Shown here one piece after another: positions 13,037-23,557 of a stretch of 64,000 nt of DNA (its first letter is position 1; the number at the start of each line of letters is the position of its first letter). A model generated the notes under the pieces. The model saw only the letters and a list, made by a program, of their open reading frames with translations. It had not been told where the DNA came from and searched no databases. Origin of the DNA: Symsagittifera roscoffensis. Taxonomy: Eukaryota > Xenacoelomorpha > Acoela > Convolutidae. Location: positions 2,990,166 to 3,054,165 of the forward strand of contig NC_087069.1 of the NCBI RefSeq assembly GCF_963678635.1, given 5' to 3'. Made by a program: the position numbers and the translations under genes.

Positions 13037-13189
13037 GTTAGTCCGTTTGTTGGGTTCGAATTTGTATTTCAACACTAGATGTTTCAATTTAATTACAGAT
13101 ACAATATTGAAAAGACTTGGACTGAGTGCATTCGTATACAAGTGTTCAAAGAATGTTTAACTTGATTTTTCGCGGTTTGACTTTTGATT

Positions 13190-13388
13190 TGTCTTTAATT
13201 TCGGTCAGTTTCTTTTGTTGAAAGAAGGCAAACTCCGCTATCGAACAGCAACAGTGCTAAAGGTCACAAAAAAAGTCATCGAATTTTTTTTCGAAAGTAG
13301 ATTTTCCTTTGATCCAGTTTCTCCAGAAAAAGTGCCAATCATAAGTTATTCTTGAAGTTCAAAGAGCTTGACGGCCATATAATAAACG
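13190..13388. repeat. Dispersed repeat family A, partial copy 2
   Basis: Contains the 'GGCAAACTCCGCTATCGAAC' core and the downstream 'GATCCAGTTTCTCCAGAAAA' segment. Its 3' part (13272-13385) is repeated almost exactly at 13718-13824, so this part of the intron has been duplicated. Confidence 0.75.
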
Positions 13389-13920
13389 TAGTGAGTAGGT
13401 GTTTGTGAGTTGTTTTTCAGAAAAAGTTCTCGCTCAATTTTGATTTTCCCGTTTTAGTTTTTGTTTTTCTTTTTAAGTTCACTTTATTTCTTTTGTTGAA
13501 AGGATTGCAAACTCCATATTGAACAGCGAAAATGTAAAGGTCACAAAAAAGTGATCTAATTAATATTTCGGAAATGGAATTTAATTATCAGATTTCTTAG
13601 CGAAATAAAATTTTTATCTAATGATCCATTTCTCTCAAATTGGGTCAATTGTATCAAGAAAGTGTCAATCATAACTTGTTGTTGAAATTCTAAGAGCTCT
13701 AAGAATGTATATTTTTTCATCGAATTTTTTTTCGAAAGTAGATTTTCCTTTGATCCAGTTTCTCCAGAAAAAGTGCCAATCATAAGTTATTCTTGAAGTT
13801 CAAAGAGCTTGACGGCCATATAATTCTTAAATTGAAATTCAAGTCAGTTTGCTGTTTTCTTCCGTTCATTGACTCTTTACCAGCTGTCTGTTGTCTGTTT
13901 TTTATTTGTCGCTTATCATC
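13381..13920. repeat. Dispersed repeat family A, copy 3 with duplicated segment
   Basis: 13390-13720 is the close relative of the copy at 9730-10074. It is followed directly by a second instance (13718-13824) of the segment at 13272-13385, then by the usual family end. This looks like a recent recombination between neighbouring copies. Confidence 0.8.
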
Positions 13921-14330
13921 GAACTGAATCATCTGCTGCCTAAAAAGAAACATTTTATATCGAGAAGATAAATTTGATAAAACATCTGATCATGTTTTAC
14001 TTATTTTTCTAAGGTATTTAGAAAAATAAGGAAAACATATTTTCAGAGTTGAGTCATCTACTGCCTGAAAAGTAACATTGTGTATCGAAAAGGTAAATTG
14101 AAAAAAGCATCTGATCAAGTTTTCCTTATTTCTTCTTAGTATTTTTTTGTTCACACTAACGAGCTTGCGAGCGTTAGTGTATCAGTACGGACCTTCTTTT
14201 TTTAAGCCTAACACGCCAATAAAAATGTTCATTAAAAGAGTTCGCTTATATAGAAATTTCACTGTAGCATTGGAAATTACATAGCATCTGTTCTCTGCTA
14301 CATTTGTGGCTAGTATTTGTTTTTAATTAA

Positions 14331-14409
14331 GCGTCCGTGGCCGAGTGGTTAGTGCGTGATACTCATATTATTTAGGGCGCATTGGGTCATAGGTTCGAAT
14401 CCGAGACGT
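14331..14409 (+). repeat. tRNA-Ser-like sequence (SINE head or tRNA pseudogene)
   Basis: It contains a perfect box A (TGGCCGAGTGG) and a perfect box B (GGTTCGAATCC), preceded by GCGTCCG as an acceptor-like 5' strand. The overall order resembles a class II tRNA-Ser. The anticodon stem and T stem do not pair well and the 3' acceptor strand matches only partly. A functional tRNA is therefore unlikely; a tRNA-derived SINE head or pseudogene fits better. It lies in intron 3 of the zinc-finger gene. Confidence 0.6.
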
Positions 14410-14500
14410 AACCGAATTTTTACTAATTCGAGGCTTGTTTCTACTTTTTTCTTTTTCACTTTAGACAGCTGCTTTTTAGTCGTGTTCTCGCTAGTATTTG

Positions 14501-14525
14501 AGAAGCGCAGCCTCGCCTCTGTGTT
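14501..14525. repeat. Short dispersed palindrome, copy 2
   Basis: AGAAGCGCAGCCTCGCC followed by TCTGTGTT; the left arm is slightly decayed compared with the copy at 8490. Confidence 0.5.
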
Positions 14526-15149
14526 GAAATTCTGTGGTTTTATCACTGTTACTTGCAGATCAACCGGCAATCATTGGTTTGTAAAGTAGTTTACTTGATC
14601 AACTAGTTCTCGTTTTTTTTTGTGTAATTGACCTTTGCTAGATCGCTGGAAAGCTTAAGGGGGTCAGAGGGGCTTAAGGTATGATTTGTAGTTTTTCAGG
14701 TATAGGTTATTGAGTTTTTGGGTGTTTGTTGTTGTTATTAGTTTGGTTTAAATTAATTGATAGAGTAGCGAATGTAAGCCGACTTCATGATTCTTAAGGT
14801 AGAATGTTTTCGAGGATTTTGATAGGTAGAGTTTCTTTTTCTGTTTTCGTGCTTCCTTTTTCTGTTTTCGTGTTGTTGCATTTTCCCCTTACAGCTTTTT
14901 CAGCCTTGATTCGATTGGTAATACAATTCAAAAGAATTTCCGTGTTGAGAAAAAACGGTATGATTTTTTTTTAATTTAAGCGAGTAAAGCCAGCGAGTAT
15001 CTTGTAGAAATTGAAAAGTTATTAAATAAGCTTCGAAAAGCTTGATTCTTTAGCCGTAGATAACTATTTATTTGCTCACAAATTACTGATATTTTGATAT
15101 TTTGACTTAAATCAATTCAAGTTTGGTTTTTTACTTGAGGCGATTTGAT

Positions 15150-15225
15150 GTAGACGTAGTAGAGTCCATGCTGCGAAGAGAAAAGATACAGGGGTCGATC
15201 CTGGACGGACTGTTTTGTGTTATAA
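15150..15225 (+). repeat. Weak tRNA-derived SINE-like segment
   Basis: 'GACGTAGTAGAGTCC' resembles a box A region and 'GGGGTCGATCCTGG' a box B with one change. Order and spacing resemble another segment at 26066-26140. Pairing is poor, so this is at best a decayed SINE head. Confidence 0.3.
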
Positions 15226-15429
15226 TTGGAAGATATTTTTTCGTATTGAAATTGGTGCATGTAATTAGGTTCCAAAGATTTTTTGCCAAAGATTTTATTT
15301 GAGTTCCTCTACGACACGGCGCAAAACGAACGACTCGAATTTGAAAACAAAAAGTGTTTTATTTTTGTTTTTTAAAATAGTTTTGACCAGTACTTTCTGT
15401 GCTGCGTGCATAGCAACCGAAATTTTCTT

Positions 15430-16100
15430 CAAGAGTCATGAACATAGTGAATAGTCTTTCTTATGTAGATCTTGGTGATTTTTTTATTAAGGAAAAACTT
15501 ATGTAATTTTTTTTCACGCTCAAACTTGGTTTTTCGCGGTTTGAGATTTGATTTCTGCTTAATTTCAGTTAATTTATTTTAAGTAATGAACGTAGGGAAG
15601 TCTCTTCTATAGGTCTTGGTGATTTTTTTTTCACGAAAACAATCTTAATTGCTGTAATAACTACAGATGTGCCTTCATACATATTACAGCATTTATGAAT
15701 GCACTTAGGTATTTATGCACTTTTTGAGTCCATTGAAATTCATCTGTTGAAAGTTACGTAAATAGCCTTCTCCAAATACGAACGTGGAATTGCGCAAAAT
15801 TTGTGAACTATTTCTAGTTTCCAAAGTGTAATTTAATTTTTAGATTTCCAGCGGAATAAAAACTTTGCATATCAATCCAGTTTTTTTTAATTCAATTATT
15901 TTTGTCTAAAAAGTTTCAATCATAAATTGTTCTTGAAATTTAAAGGGCTTGAAGGACATCTGTTTTTTCTTTGAAAATCGAAAGTTCAAATTTTTTCGAA
16001 AAACAAGTCAGTATTTTATTTCTGTTCACTTGCCTTCATTGATTCTTTTTCAACTGGATGTTGGCGTTGCTTTTTTTATTGGTGAATGAAGTGATTTTTT
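15430..16100. repeat. Dispersed repeat family A, decayed copies 4-5
   Basis: Two starts of the family ('ATGAACATAGTGAATAG' near 15437, 'ATGAACGTAGGGAAG' near 15586). They are followed by the 'TTTCCAGCGGAATAAAA' and 'TTCAATCATAAATTGTTCTT' blocks and the 'TTCATTGATTCTTTTTCAAC' end. Confidence 0.65.
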
Positions 16101-16533
16101 CATTTTTTGGTATTTTTAAGGTTAAAAAAGAAGTCAAAGAATTTTTGTTGTTCCAGGTAAGCTTTTTAAAATTGTTGTTCAGATTTAATTTTTTCGCGGT
16201 TTGAGTTTGAATTGTTTTTGAGCTCACTTTTTTGAGTTAAAGGCAATGCAAGTTATACTGTATTTTGACAAATGTGAGTGAATTTAATTTAAAAAAAAAC
16301 GGTATTTTAACTTTCAGAAATCCCAGCGCAATAAAAAAATCACTTTTTAATCCAGTTTTCTCAAATTAGGTTAGTTTAATAATGATAAAAAATTAATAAT
16401 GATTGAAACTAAAAGCTCAGAAGTGATTTGTATTCGTTTTATTTCATTATGGGTTCATATTTGATATCTGTTTATGTTTTCGTAAACGGTCTTCGAGCCG
16501 TCTCCTGGCTATGGTTTCCTTGTCTGCTTTCAG

Positions 16534-16816
16534 CTGGAGTGGCGAATCTGTGCAGGACGGACAAAGTGGCCAGCATTGTGAGGGGGTTTTCCCTGTTAGA
16601 AAGGAGGACGGGGAAAAGGTTAGGGACATGTGGGCTTGCATGGAGTGTGGGAAGCAGTTCCATTCGAGGAAGGGGGCTGAGTGGCACTACCACGTGTTCC
16701 ACAGGAGGAAACTGCACCTCTTTTTCCGCTCGTGGCCTCACTTCAGTAGTGCCACCAGCAAGAACGAAGAAGAGGAAGAAGAAATGGACTCCGAGGTTAA
16801 TAATGATCAGCTATAA
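16534..16816 (+). CDS. C2H2 zinc-finger protein, terminal exon 4
   Basis: The acceptor CTTGTCTGCTTTCAG| ends at 16533; the first base completes a codon split in phase 2, as the previous exon requires. The exon encodes a classical C2H2 finger, C-x2-C-x12-H-x4-H (about residues 245-266 of the modelled protein; ACMECGKQFHSRKGAEW then H-YHVF-H), followed by RRK. An acidic tail NEEEEEEMDSEVNNDQL ends at the stop at 16814-16816. Summed exon lengths (79+149+401+283) give 912 bases, a whole number of codons (303 residues plus stop). A single finger with a basic flank suggests nucleic-acid binding, but the family is not identified. A GAG|GTTAAT donor near 16795 could extend the gene. Confidence 0.7.
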
Positions 16817-17560
16817 TTGATGAACAGAAAAAAAGCAAATTAAATTAATTTAAAACACACTTGGACATATTTTCCTATTACAAACTAGTTGATAGTATTT
16901 GAGTGTAAACACTTTTTTGGTGCTAGAATTATCCTTGTGCATTTAATGATCGCTATCACCAGCTTAATCATAAATACATAATTTATTTTTTAGAAAGACA
17001 ATAGATTTGTTAAATGAAAATGAAGATTTCTGTATCAAATATATTTATAATCTGAATAATTTATTAAGGGTATTAAAGTAATTTAAATGGAAATACCGAG
17101 GAAAGTAATAGTGAAAGAAACAAATGCCATGGGCTTGATAATGTTATTGCGGATCTCTTTAACTATTTCCCCAACTAAATAAAGGGGAGGGGGGTTCGTT
17201 ATTAGGTACTAAAGGTAGAGGGGGAATAGTTGAAGAGATTGTTATTTATGTAAAATCTTAATGTAAATATTTGTTCTGCTGTTGTCGAGAACGCTGCTGC
17301 TTCCGATTTTTTTGCAGTCACGTTCAATTAGACTGTGAACAGTTGAATAAATTTATAACTAAAAAGCTCAAAACAGATAATAAATTATGTTGCTTTTAGA
17401 TAAAAATATGAAATTATAAGAATAGTTTTATTTCGTGCTATTTATCAAATTTTTGTACATGGAACATCATTTTATTCCTCATAGTATTCTGGAAAAGCAA
17501 CATAAAATGTCGGTCTCAAAATTTAAAAGGGAATTGTTTCCGCTGTGAATTTTGGTCCCA
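16817..17560. other. Probable 3' flank of the zinc-finger gene
   Basis: AT-rich. An ATTAAA lies near 16840 and an AATAAA near 17178, either of which could serve as a poly(A) signal. Nothing else is recognised. Confidence 0.4.
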
Positions 17561-17564
17561 ATTT

Positions 17565-18060
17565 AAGAGTCGATGAACGTAGTTCAGGCTATTATATAGG
17601 TCGCGATGATTTTTTTTTTTAGTTTCTATTGCACGAAAAGTTAGAAAACTAATTCAGGCTCACATTTACTTTTTCGTGGTTTGACTTTTGATTTCTTTTT
17701 AAGTTCAGTTTATTTCTTTTGTTAAAGGAAAGGCAAACTGCACTATCGAACAGCTAAAGTGTAAAGGTCACAACAAACCTGATCGACTTCTAGTTTGGGA
17801 AATGGAAAGAAAAGATTTCCCAGCGAAATAATTTTTTCGTTTTGACCCAGTTTTCTCAAATTGAGTTATTTTTATCAAAAAATTCGAATGTTAAATTGTT
17901 CTAGAATTTCAAAGAGCTTCTAGGGCATCCATTTTTTCTTAAGCAAGTTGAAGTTTGATTGAATTTCGAAAGTTAAATATTTCGTTTCGAAAAATAAGTC
18001 CGTGTTTTTTTTATTTGCGTTCATTGACTCTTTTCCAACTGTCTGTTGGTTCATATCAAT
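17565..18060. repeat. Dispersed repeat family A, copy 6
   Basis: Begins 'ATGAACGTAGTTCAGG' and carries the 'GGCAAACTGCACTATCGAAC', 'TTTCTCAAATTGAGTTATTT' and 'TTCATTGACTCTTTTCCAAC' blocks in the family order. Confidence 0.7.
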
Positions 18061-18296
18061 CTACCTCATTTTGATTAGCCACAGAACAAATAGCACGATG
18101 CTAAAACTATTATTTTGGAGTAAATTTTAATATCCAACTAATTTTTCAGCTTGTCGAGTGTGAAGTTTCTTGATTTCCAACAAATCCAATGGCCGATTCT
18201 TGAAGCTGACCATAGTTGATTCTAAACCCCTTGATTCGGCTGTGTGTTAAAATGAATTTAAGTGCGAATTAAAGCGGGTTGTTATTCCCGTATAGA

Positions 18297-18299
<3 letters not shown>

Positions 18300-18354
<55 letters not shown>
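18300..18354. repeat. (TA)n microsatellite
   Basis: About 27 uninterrupted TA dinucleotides. Confidence 0.97.
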
Positions 18355-18355
<1 letters not shown>

Positions 18356-19010
18356 TAATTTTTTCCAGTTCAATGAATTGAATACTAATTAACTGAACCA
18401 GTGGCATTCATATTACTGCATTTGAGTCGAAAGCTAGTTAGTTTCGAGATAAACAAACAAAGTACCATAAAGTATAAATTGTTCTTTTTTACACTTGTGA
18501 GCTTGCACGCCTCGTGATAAAGAATCAGTGCTTTTTTAGTTTTAGAGCGCGCATTATTAGGTAATATTTTCATTTAGCTATATCCGCGCTAGTAAAACGA
18601 ACGTTTGCTAAAATCTGCACGATTCGCAGAAGTGTTCATGTATTCTCTACATGAAGCGATATTTTTGGTCGTCATTGTTCTTTATTAGTTCATTCATTCA
18701 CGTTCAGAAACATTTTTATTGGTTTTGACTACCCCTTTATTATGTTAGGTCAAAGTTCACCAATCTCAAAGTAATATTTTTTCCTAAATTAGGAATGCAA
18801 ATTGTTGTTAAAAAAAATTAGGTGATAATGCACGAATTGATAATAGATTTTTTTTACAGGAAAACAAAAATGCTCAAAATAGTAAGATTCATTTCACGCC
18901 TTAGTGCACTTCAAAAACCACTTGTGTATTTTGAGATGGGACTAGATTTCTAACTCAACTAATTTCTAATAGAGTACTCCGTCTGTTCGTCATGCTATTA
19001 TGAGTCGTTC

Positions 19011-19690
19011 AACGTAGTTGTGACTCGTTTATATGTCGTGATATTTTTTTCCAGGAAATTGGTTCAGGCACAAATATAACTATCGGGCTCAAATTAAAAG
19101 GCCACTTCTACTCTCGATTGGGTTTGAACTCTCAGATTTAAAAAAAACTACTTGATCCAGTTTCTTACACAAGCATAGCGTAGTGTGATAGTACGATGCA
19201 ACTTTTCAAACCTAACTTGCAAATAAAAGTGCTACTTTTGGTGACATATTTCAAACGGTTGGCTGTATTACCAGTATTTTGCCAAGTCCTTCGACTTCTG
19301 ATTAGTAATAGATTAACATAGTTGATGGTTTTTTATTTCATCAATTGAAACGAAAAAGCTAGTTGTTTCATACAACTGTATGATAATTTAAATCCTTTTC
19401 AGAAAATTTCCAATTTGATTTACCTTGCGAGATTTTAAAATGCAATTTTTGTTCACAATTTGGTTTAATACATTCCAAATTATCACATGTAGAGATTTTG
19501 TGCATTTTAAAGCTGCTGCTCGTATATGCGAAACTGCAGCTTCGTCTCTATGTTCAAATTGAGTTGATTTTATCAAAAAAAGTATCAATCATAAATTCTT
19601 CGAAAAAGTGCTTCGGAAGTTGAAGTGTTCAGAAGACAAATCAGCGTTTTTTTGTATACTTGCGTTGAATCGTTTCCAATTGTCTTTTGG
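19011..19690. repeat. Dispersed repeat family A, fragmented copy 7, with palindrome copy 3
   Basis: The family start ('TTCAACGTAGTTGTGACTCG') is separated from its later blocks ('AAATTGAGTTGATTTTATC', 'GCGTTGAATCGTTTCCAATT') by unrelated sequence. That insert holds the palindrome module GCGAAACTGCAGCTTCG at 19528-19554. Confidence 0.55.
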
Positions 19691-20115
19691 CTATCTTTTC
19701 TTATGTCAGATAGGTTCGTGGTAACTAATTAATCCATTACTGATCGTTTTCTCATTTATTTAATATTCTGGGTCTCATTTCATCCCTCAAAATACCAGTA
19801 AAAGGTTTTTGTGTTTGAGTTTCTAAAAGCTGCCGGACTGCAAACAGATAGATTACACGCTTAATATTGTACATGTTAGCTATGGAAATTGATTTGTAAG
19901 TGGTAAATACTTTAAAATCATATTCGAAGATGTTATGCGAGAAGCGATATCAAACAGAAATTTCCAACGTAAAAAGTTGAAATGGTTCTAGTAGTTTGTT
20001 GTGTACTTCTGAAATTCGGGTTCTCGGCTGATATTTGATGTGAAGCAGTTGTTTAATAGAAGAAGCTTCACTCGGCCAGATAGGGTCATAAGTGATGAGT
20101 TGTTACAACTTTACT

Positions 20116-20332
20116 CTGAGAGGATGTTCGTAGAAAAGTCAGATTTTCCACAAGGGAGTCTGAAGTGAGGTAGCGAGGCGTATCGGGATGTGAGGAGATA
20201 AGTCGAAATCGTTCTTCTTCGATGGACTTGTGTTCAGTTAACCTCCATTTGGAAATGCCAATTGGTGGTTTCGTCGGAACCAAAGCGTTCACACTGTTGA
20301 GTGCGATCATCTCGTTCCACGTTGTTTTGCTA
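20116..20332 (-). CDS. Orphan candidate exon, unknown product
   Basis: On the minus strand this stretch is open for about 72 codons (…KTTWNEMIALNSVNALVPTK…), with charged, protein-like content and higher G+C than its flanks. It has a plausible acceptor (CTCACTTTAG|) at 20333 and a donor GTAAAG below 20116. No family is recognised and no partner exon was found. On the plus strand a perfect GAG|GTAAGT donor occurs at 20342-20343, so the real transcript direction is uncertain. Confidence 0.25.
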
Positions 20333-20344
20333 CTAAAGTGAGGT

Positions 20345-21600
20345 AAGTAACTTTATTCAACAGCTTAATTTTTTTGTTATGAATTTACTGGTTTTTGTTA
20401 AGTTTTGCTATGAACTTACTAATCCTTTCGTTCAAGCTTTATATTAGTTCGTTTTTTCAATAGTAGTCACAACTGTTATTTAAACCACTCCAAGCGTTAC
20501 CTTAGCACGTTGGGTAAGGCCGTCTATAAAGCATGCTCACGACGTCCTTTAGTGGATGAGACCAGTTGTTGGAGTATGCCATACAAGAGTGGTTGAAAAG
20601 AGTGATTTTTCCACCTTAAGTTTTTTGCTATTTTGTTGAAGCCATATATATTTGGGTTTATGCGTTTTTGAGTAATTTTCAAAAATATGCTTTTCGTTAG
20701 TATATTGGTCATAAGACTAGATCAGCGACAAATTATATGATCTTTATAGTTTTATCTTAATCTAAAAGAATGTGTTATGTCCCGGCCGTTGAACCGGGAA
20801 AGTTCAGGCTGAACTCCTTCACCAACCAGGCTCATCCAAGTAGTCAGCGAAAGTTTTACCGCAACCAAGATTGACCCATCTACTGACTCAGAATAGATAA
20901 CACCCCACGCTCTCAGTAGCCATTAATAATTTTTCCCCCGATAATATGAGCTTGAATCACCAACTGATTCTAATACCGACACAAATACGTCAGTTTTTTT
21001 TAACTTAACTAGTAATAAAAAAATCATTCTAACATCAGTTATACATTAAACAAAAGAATCCGAATAGGGCATATTTTAATCCAGACTTTTTATATAGGGT
21101 AGAACCCAATCTATTTTGCTTCCTTCAAACGCATTAAATCAGAAACCACAAATTATGGCCCCTATGTACATGAACGCCACACATCGTCGGACTATGTTGT
21201 AAGATAATAATTACACAATAATTTCACCAATCCCATGAGCTTCAAAATGAAACGCATCAGAAAGAAGTATCACATTCACCGCTCTTGAAAAAGAGCCCTT
21301 ACCAGAAAAAGCACAAAAGATAGGACAACTACTATCATGAAAATTGTGATATCAGTATTAGAAAAATGTTTTAGGTCAACCTAAAATTGCATTATGTATA
21401 AAATTGTAAACCGTTTTTTATCTAAAACGGAAAATCGTATCACAAAAAACGCAACTTACAACAGTACTTTTTTTCAATTTGTCCTCATTTAGCTGAAAAT
21501 ATATTGTTTGGAGTTTTAGCTACCCAATTTTAAGCCATACAGACTAATTAACTTTTTTTCATCAATTCAAATTTGCAATTATTTATCAACTATTTGTTTA
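20345..21600. other. Non-coding stretch, nothing recognised
   Basis: AT-rich, no long open frame, no repeat boundary that I can define. Confidence 0.5.
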
Positions 21601-21606
21601 TTATTT

Positions 21607-21829
21607 CGTGAACATCAATCGTTTCGGCAAGCACCAGTGTAGCAATGTCCATTGTGGCTAATAAAAGCAGATTTACATTGTAGACCATCCGTAAACACGT
21701 CGGGGCCAACTCAATGTCGGGGTTGATTCAACTCGTGAACATCAATCGTTTCGGTAAGCACCAGTGTAGCAGTGTCCATTGTGGCTAACAAAAGCTGATT
21801 TTCATTGTAGAACATCCGTAAATACTTCT
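21607..21829 (-). repeat. Tandem duplication of ~95 bp in the 3' region of the non-LTR element
   Basis: 21607-21702 and 21734-21829 share about 90% identity (both start CGTGAACATCAATCGTTTCG), offset 127 bp. They carry the end of the coding region or the 3' untranslated region of the element. Confidence 0.85.
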
Positions 21830-22498
21830 CTAGGGTAAGAAATCCTGGTCTGAGCCAAGACTCCTCCACTTGGTCCTTGTGCCTCGGAAGCACACACTGG
21901 AAGCATGGAGCACGGCGAAAGACAGCCGGCACTTCACCCAGTTCATAGTTTTACTATAGGGTTTCTCCCACTTGGTAGATAATGCTTCTCCTATTCTCCG
22001 AAGGAAACTTGCAAATTCTGGAGCAAGCATCCCATCAACAGACACGACGAAAGGAGTGAAAGACATATGTCTTTCCTGACACGCGTCTGAATATTTTATC
22101 TTTTTCTCAACTTCTGCTGAATGCAAAACACTCATGGGGCTTCTGCTCTGATAGGAGATTGCGTCGGTAATAGAGACACGAATATCAAAATACGCTCCTC
22201 CCTGTCTAACATAAACTCCAGGACAAAACAAATCTGCAATTAATGCGAGTGTATTATCTTGCGGGCTGTATTCTCTAATAACAGGCTCTCTCTGTACATC
22301 CTTCCACACTAAAGAAGCTAATTCGCCTACAGCATCCCTAATCTCAGTGTGCCGTAAAGTTAAGAGATCACCTTTTTTGCACGCTAACGCATGCTGTAGG
22401 GTAATTGGTGATTTGCAACCATCACAAAAAGATGGCGAAGTGATCAAGTTTTTCATCCCGAAACTCCACTTCTGAAAGATCAAAGTTTTCTGCAGCAA
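21830..22498 (-). pseudogene. Non-LTR retrotransposon C-terminal domain (CCHC plus restriction-like endonuclease-like)
   Basis: Encodes about 220 residues. Near the N-terminus is a CCHC motif, C-x2-C-x7-H-x3-C (CDGCKSPITLQHALAC). It is followed by a segment with ALIADLFCPG and AYFDIRVS, whose spaced acidic residues resemble the PD-(D/E)xK core of restriction-like endonucleases. Further conserved blocks are SFTPFVVSVDGML and RGTRTKWRSLG. In related elements this domain makes the target nick that primes reverse transcription. The start codon is not a real one; the frame continues from the RT part. The assignment as an endonuclease is by motif order and is inferred. Confidence 0.65.
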
Positions 22499-22579
22499 TC
22501 GGTAATGCTGTCAGCCAGACAGGCAAGCTTCCTTCATTGATTCTTTTTACTGCGCGAAATTGGTCTGCTGGTAGCTCAT

Positions 22580-23557
22580 TTAATAACTCCCCCAACAACT
22601 CTTCATGTTTTTCGCCATCAGAAGGTTCTCTAGCGGTTGAAAAAGCTGACTAAAACCACCCAAAACACGATGGGAAAAATTCCATTCCGCTTGTAGGGAC
22701 TTAGTCAGTCCTGATAAAGCACATTGTGGTTCTGTTTTTGCCACAAAAGAAATCTTTTCAATTTTGTCTACCCATTCAAGTTCTTTCTTTTTCAGGTAGA
22801 TGTCCTTCTCATTTCCGTCTCCAATGAAACCGACCAAAAACCTCTTCCCTTCTACTATAGTAATCGAGTACTTGTCAAATATGTGATGCTTTCTTCAGCA
22901 TATTCTTTATCGACAACCAGAAAACTTTTTTGGAAGGCTCTGGAAGGTAACCGAAGGCGGGACTTTCCTCAATCAAGTTTTTGAGCCATATTTCCAATTT
23001 CTTGAGTTTTGCTATGGCCGCAGATAGCATACCATTTTTCTAGCACATTGTTCGGCTCCTTCAACTTCCGAATCAGGGGAAGAAGTGAAACACCATAGAA
23101 AAACCTTGCTGGTGGGTCTCCCGGTGTGGTTCCTTCCGTACTGTATCTAAAACGGTCACACCTTTCTTCACCTTTCTTCGTTGCTGGCGTCATCGGCGCC
23201 AGCAACGAAAAGCGACGCGAAGCCTCTGTAAGTAATGAAGAGAAATCTAGAACATCTAGGCCACAATATTCGAGCATTCCACAACGCTGTTTCACGGTTG
23301 AGTGAGTTGAAAGTATTTGATGCATCCATCAACAGCATGCCACAGCCATCTTCCTTGTTGTCATCAAAAACATCAGAAAGCGCATGAATTGCACCTTCAA
23401 CCCCAGCTTTCAGCCCACAAGCTAATTGATCAGTCGAACATGTTTCTTCAAGGTCAATTTTTGTGAACTCAGCCACACTTTTGCAAGTTATTCTCCGTAG
23501 ACACTCGCCAGGACATTCAGCCAATAGATCGCACGCAGGAACATTCATCAAGCGCAA
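22580..23557 (-). pseudogene. Reverse transcriptase domain, frame-broken
   Basis: RT region A is readable as LLMDASNTFNSLNR (frame ending at 23168). Region B, STEGTTPGDPPARFFYG, is in a different frame (22969-23325). The thumb-like block EPQCALSGLTKSLQAEWNF is in a third frame (22580-22837). Where the YADD active-site box is expected, the readable frame has WYAIC, so both catalytic aspartates are absent. The breaks coincide with a hairpin (23177-23209) and a copied 28-bp segment (23146-23173 equals 23860-23887). The domain is inactive as it stands. Confidence 0.8.
23177..23209. repeat. Perfect hairpin, 13-bp arms
   Basis: TTCGTTGCTGGCG, a 7-base loop, then CGCCAGCAACGAA. It lies at a frame break within the RT domain. 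Confidence 0.9.
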
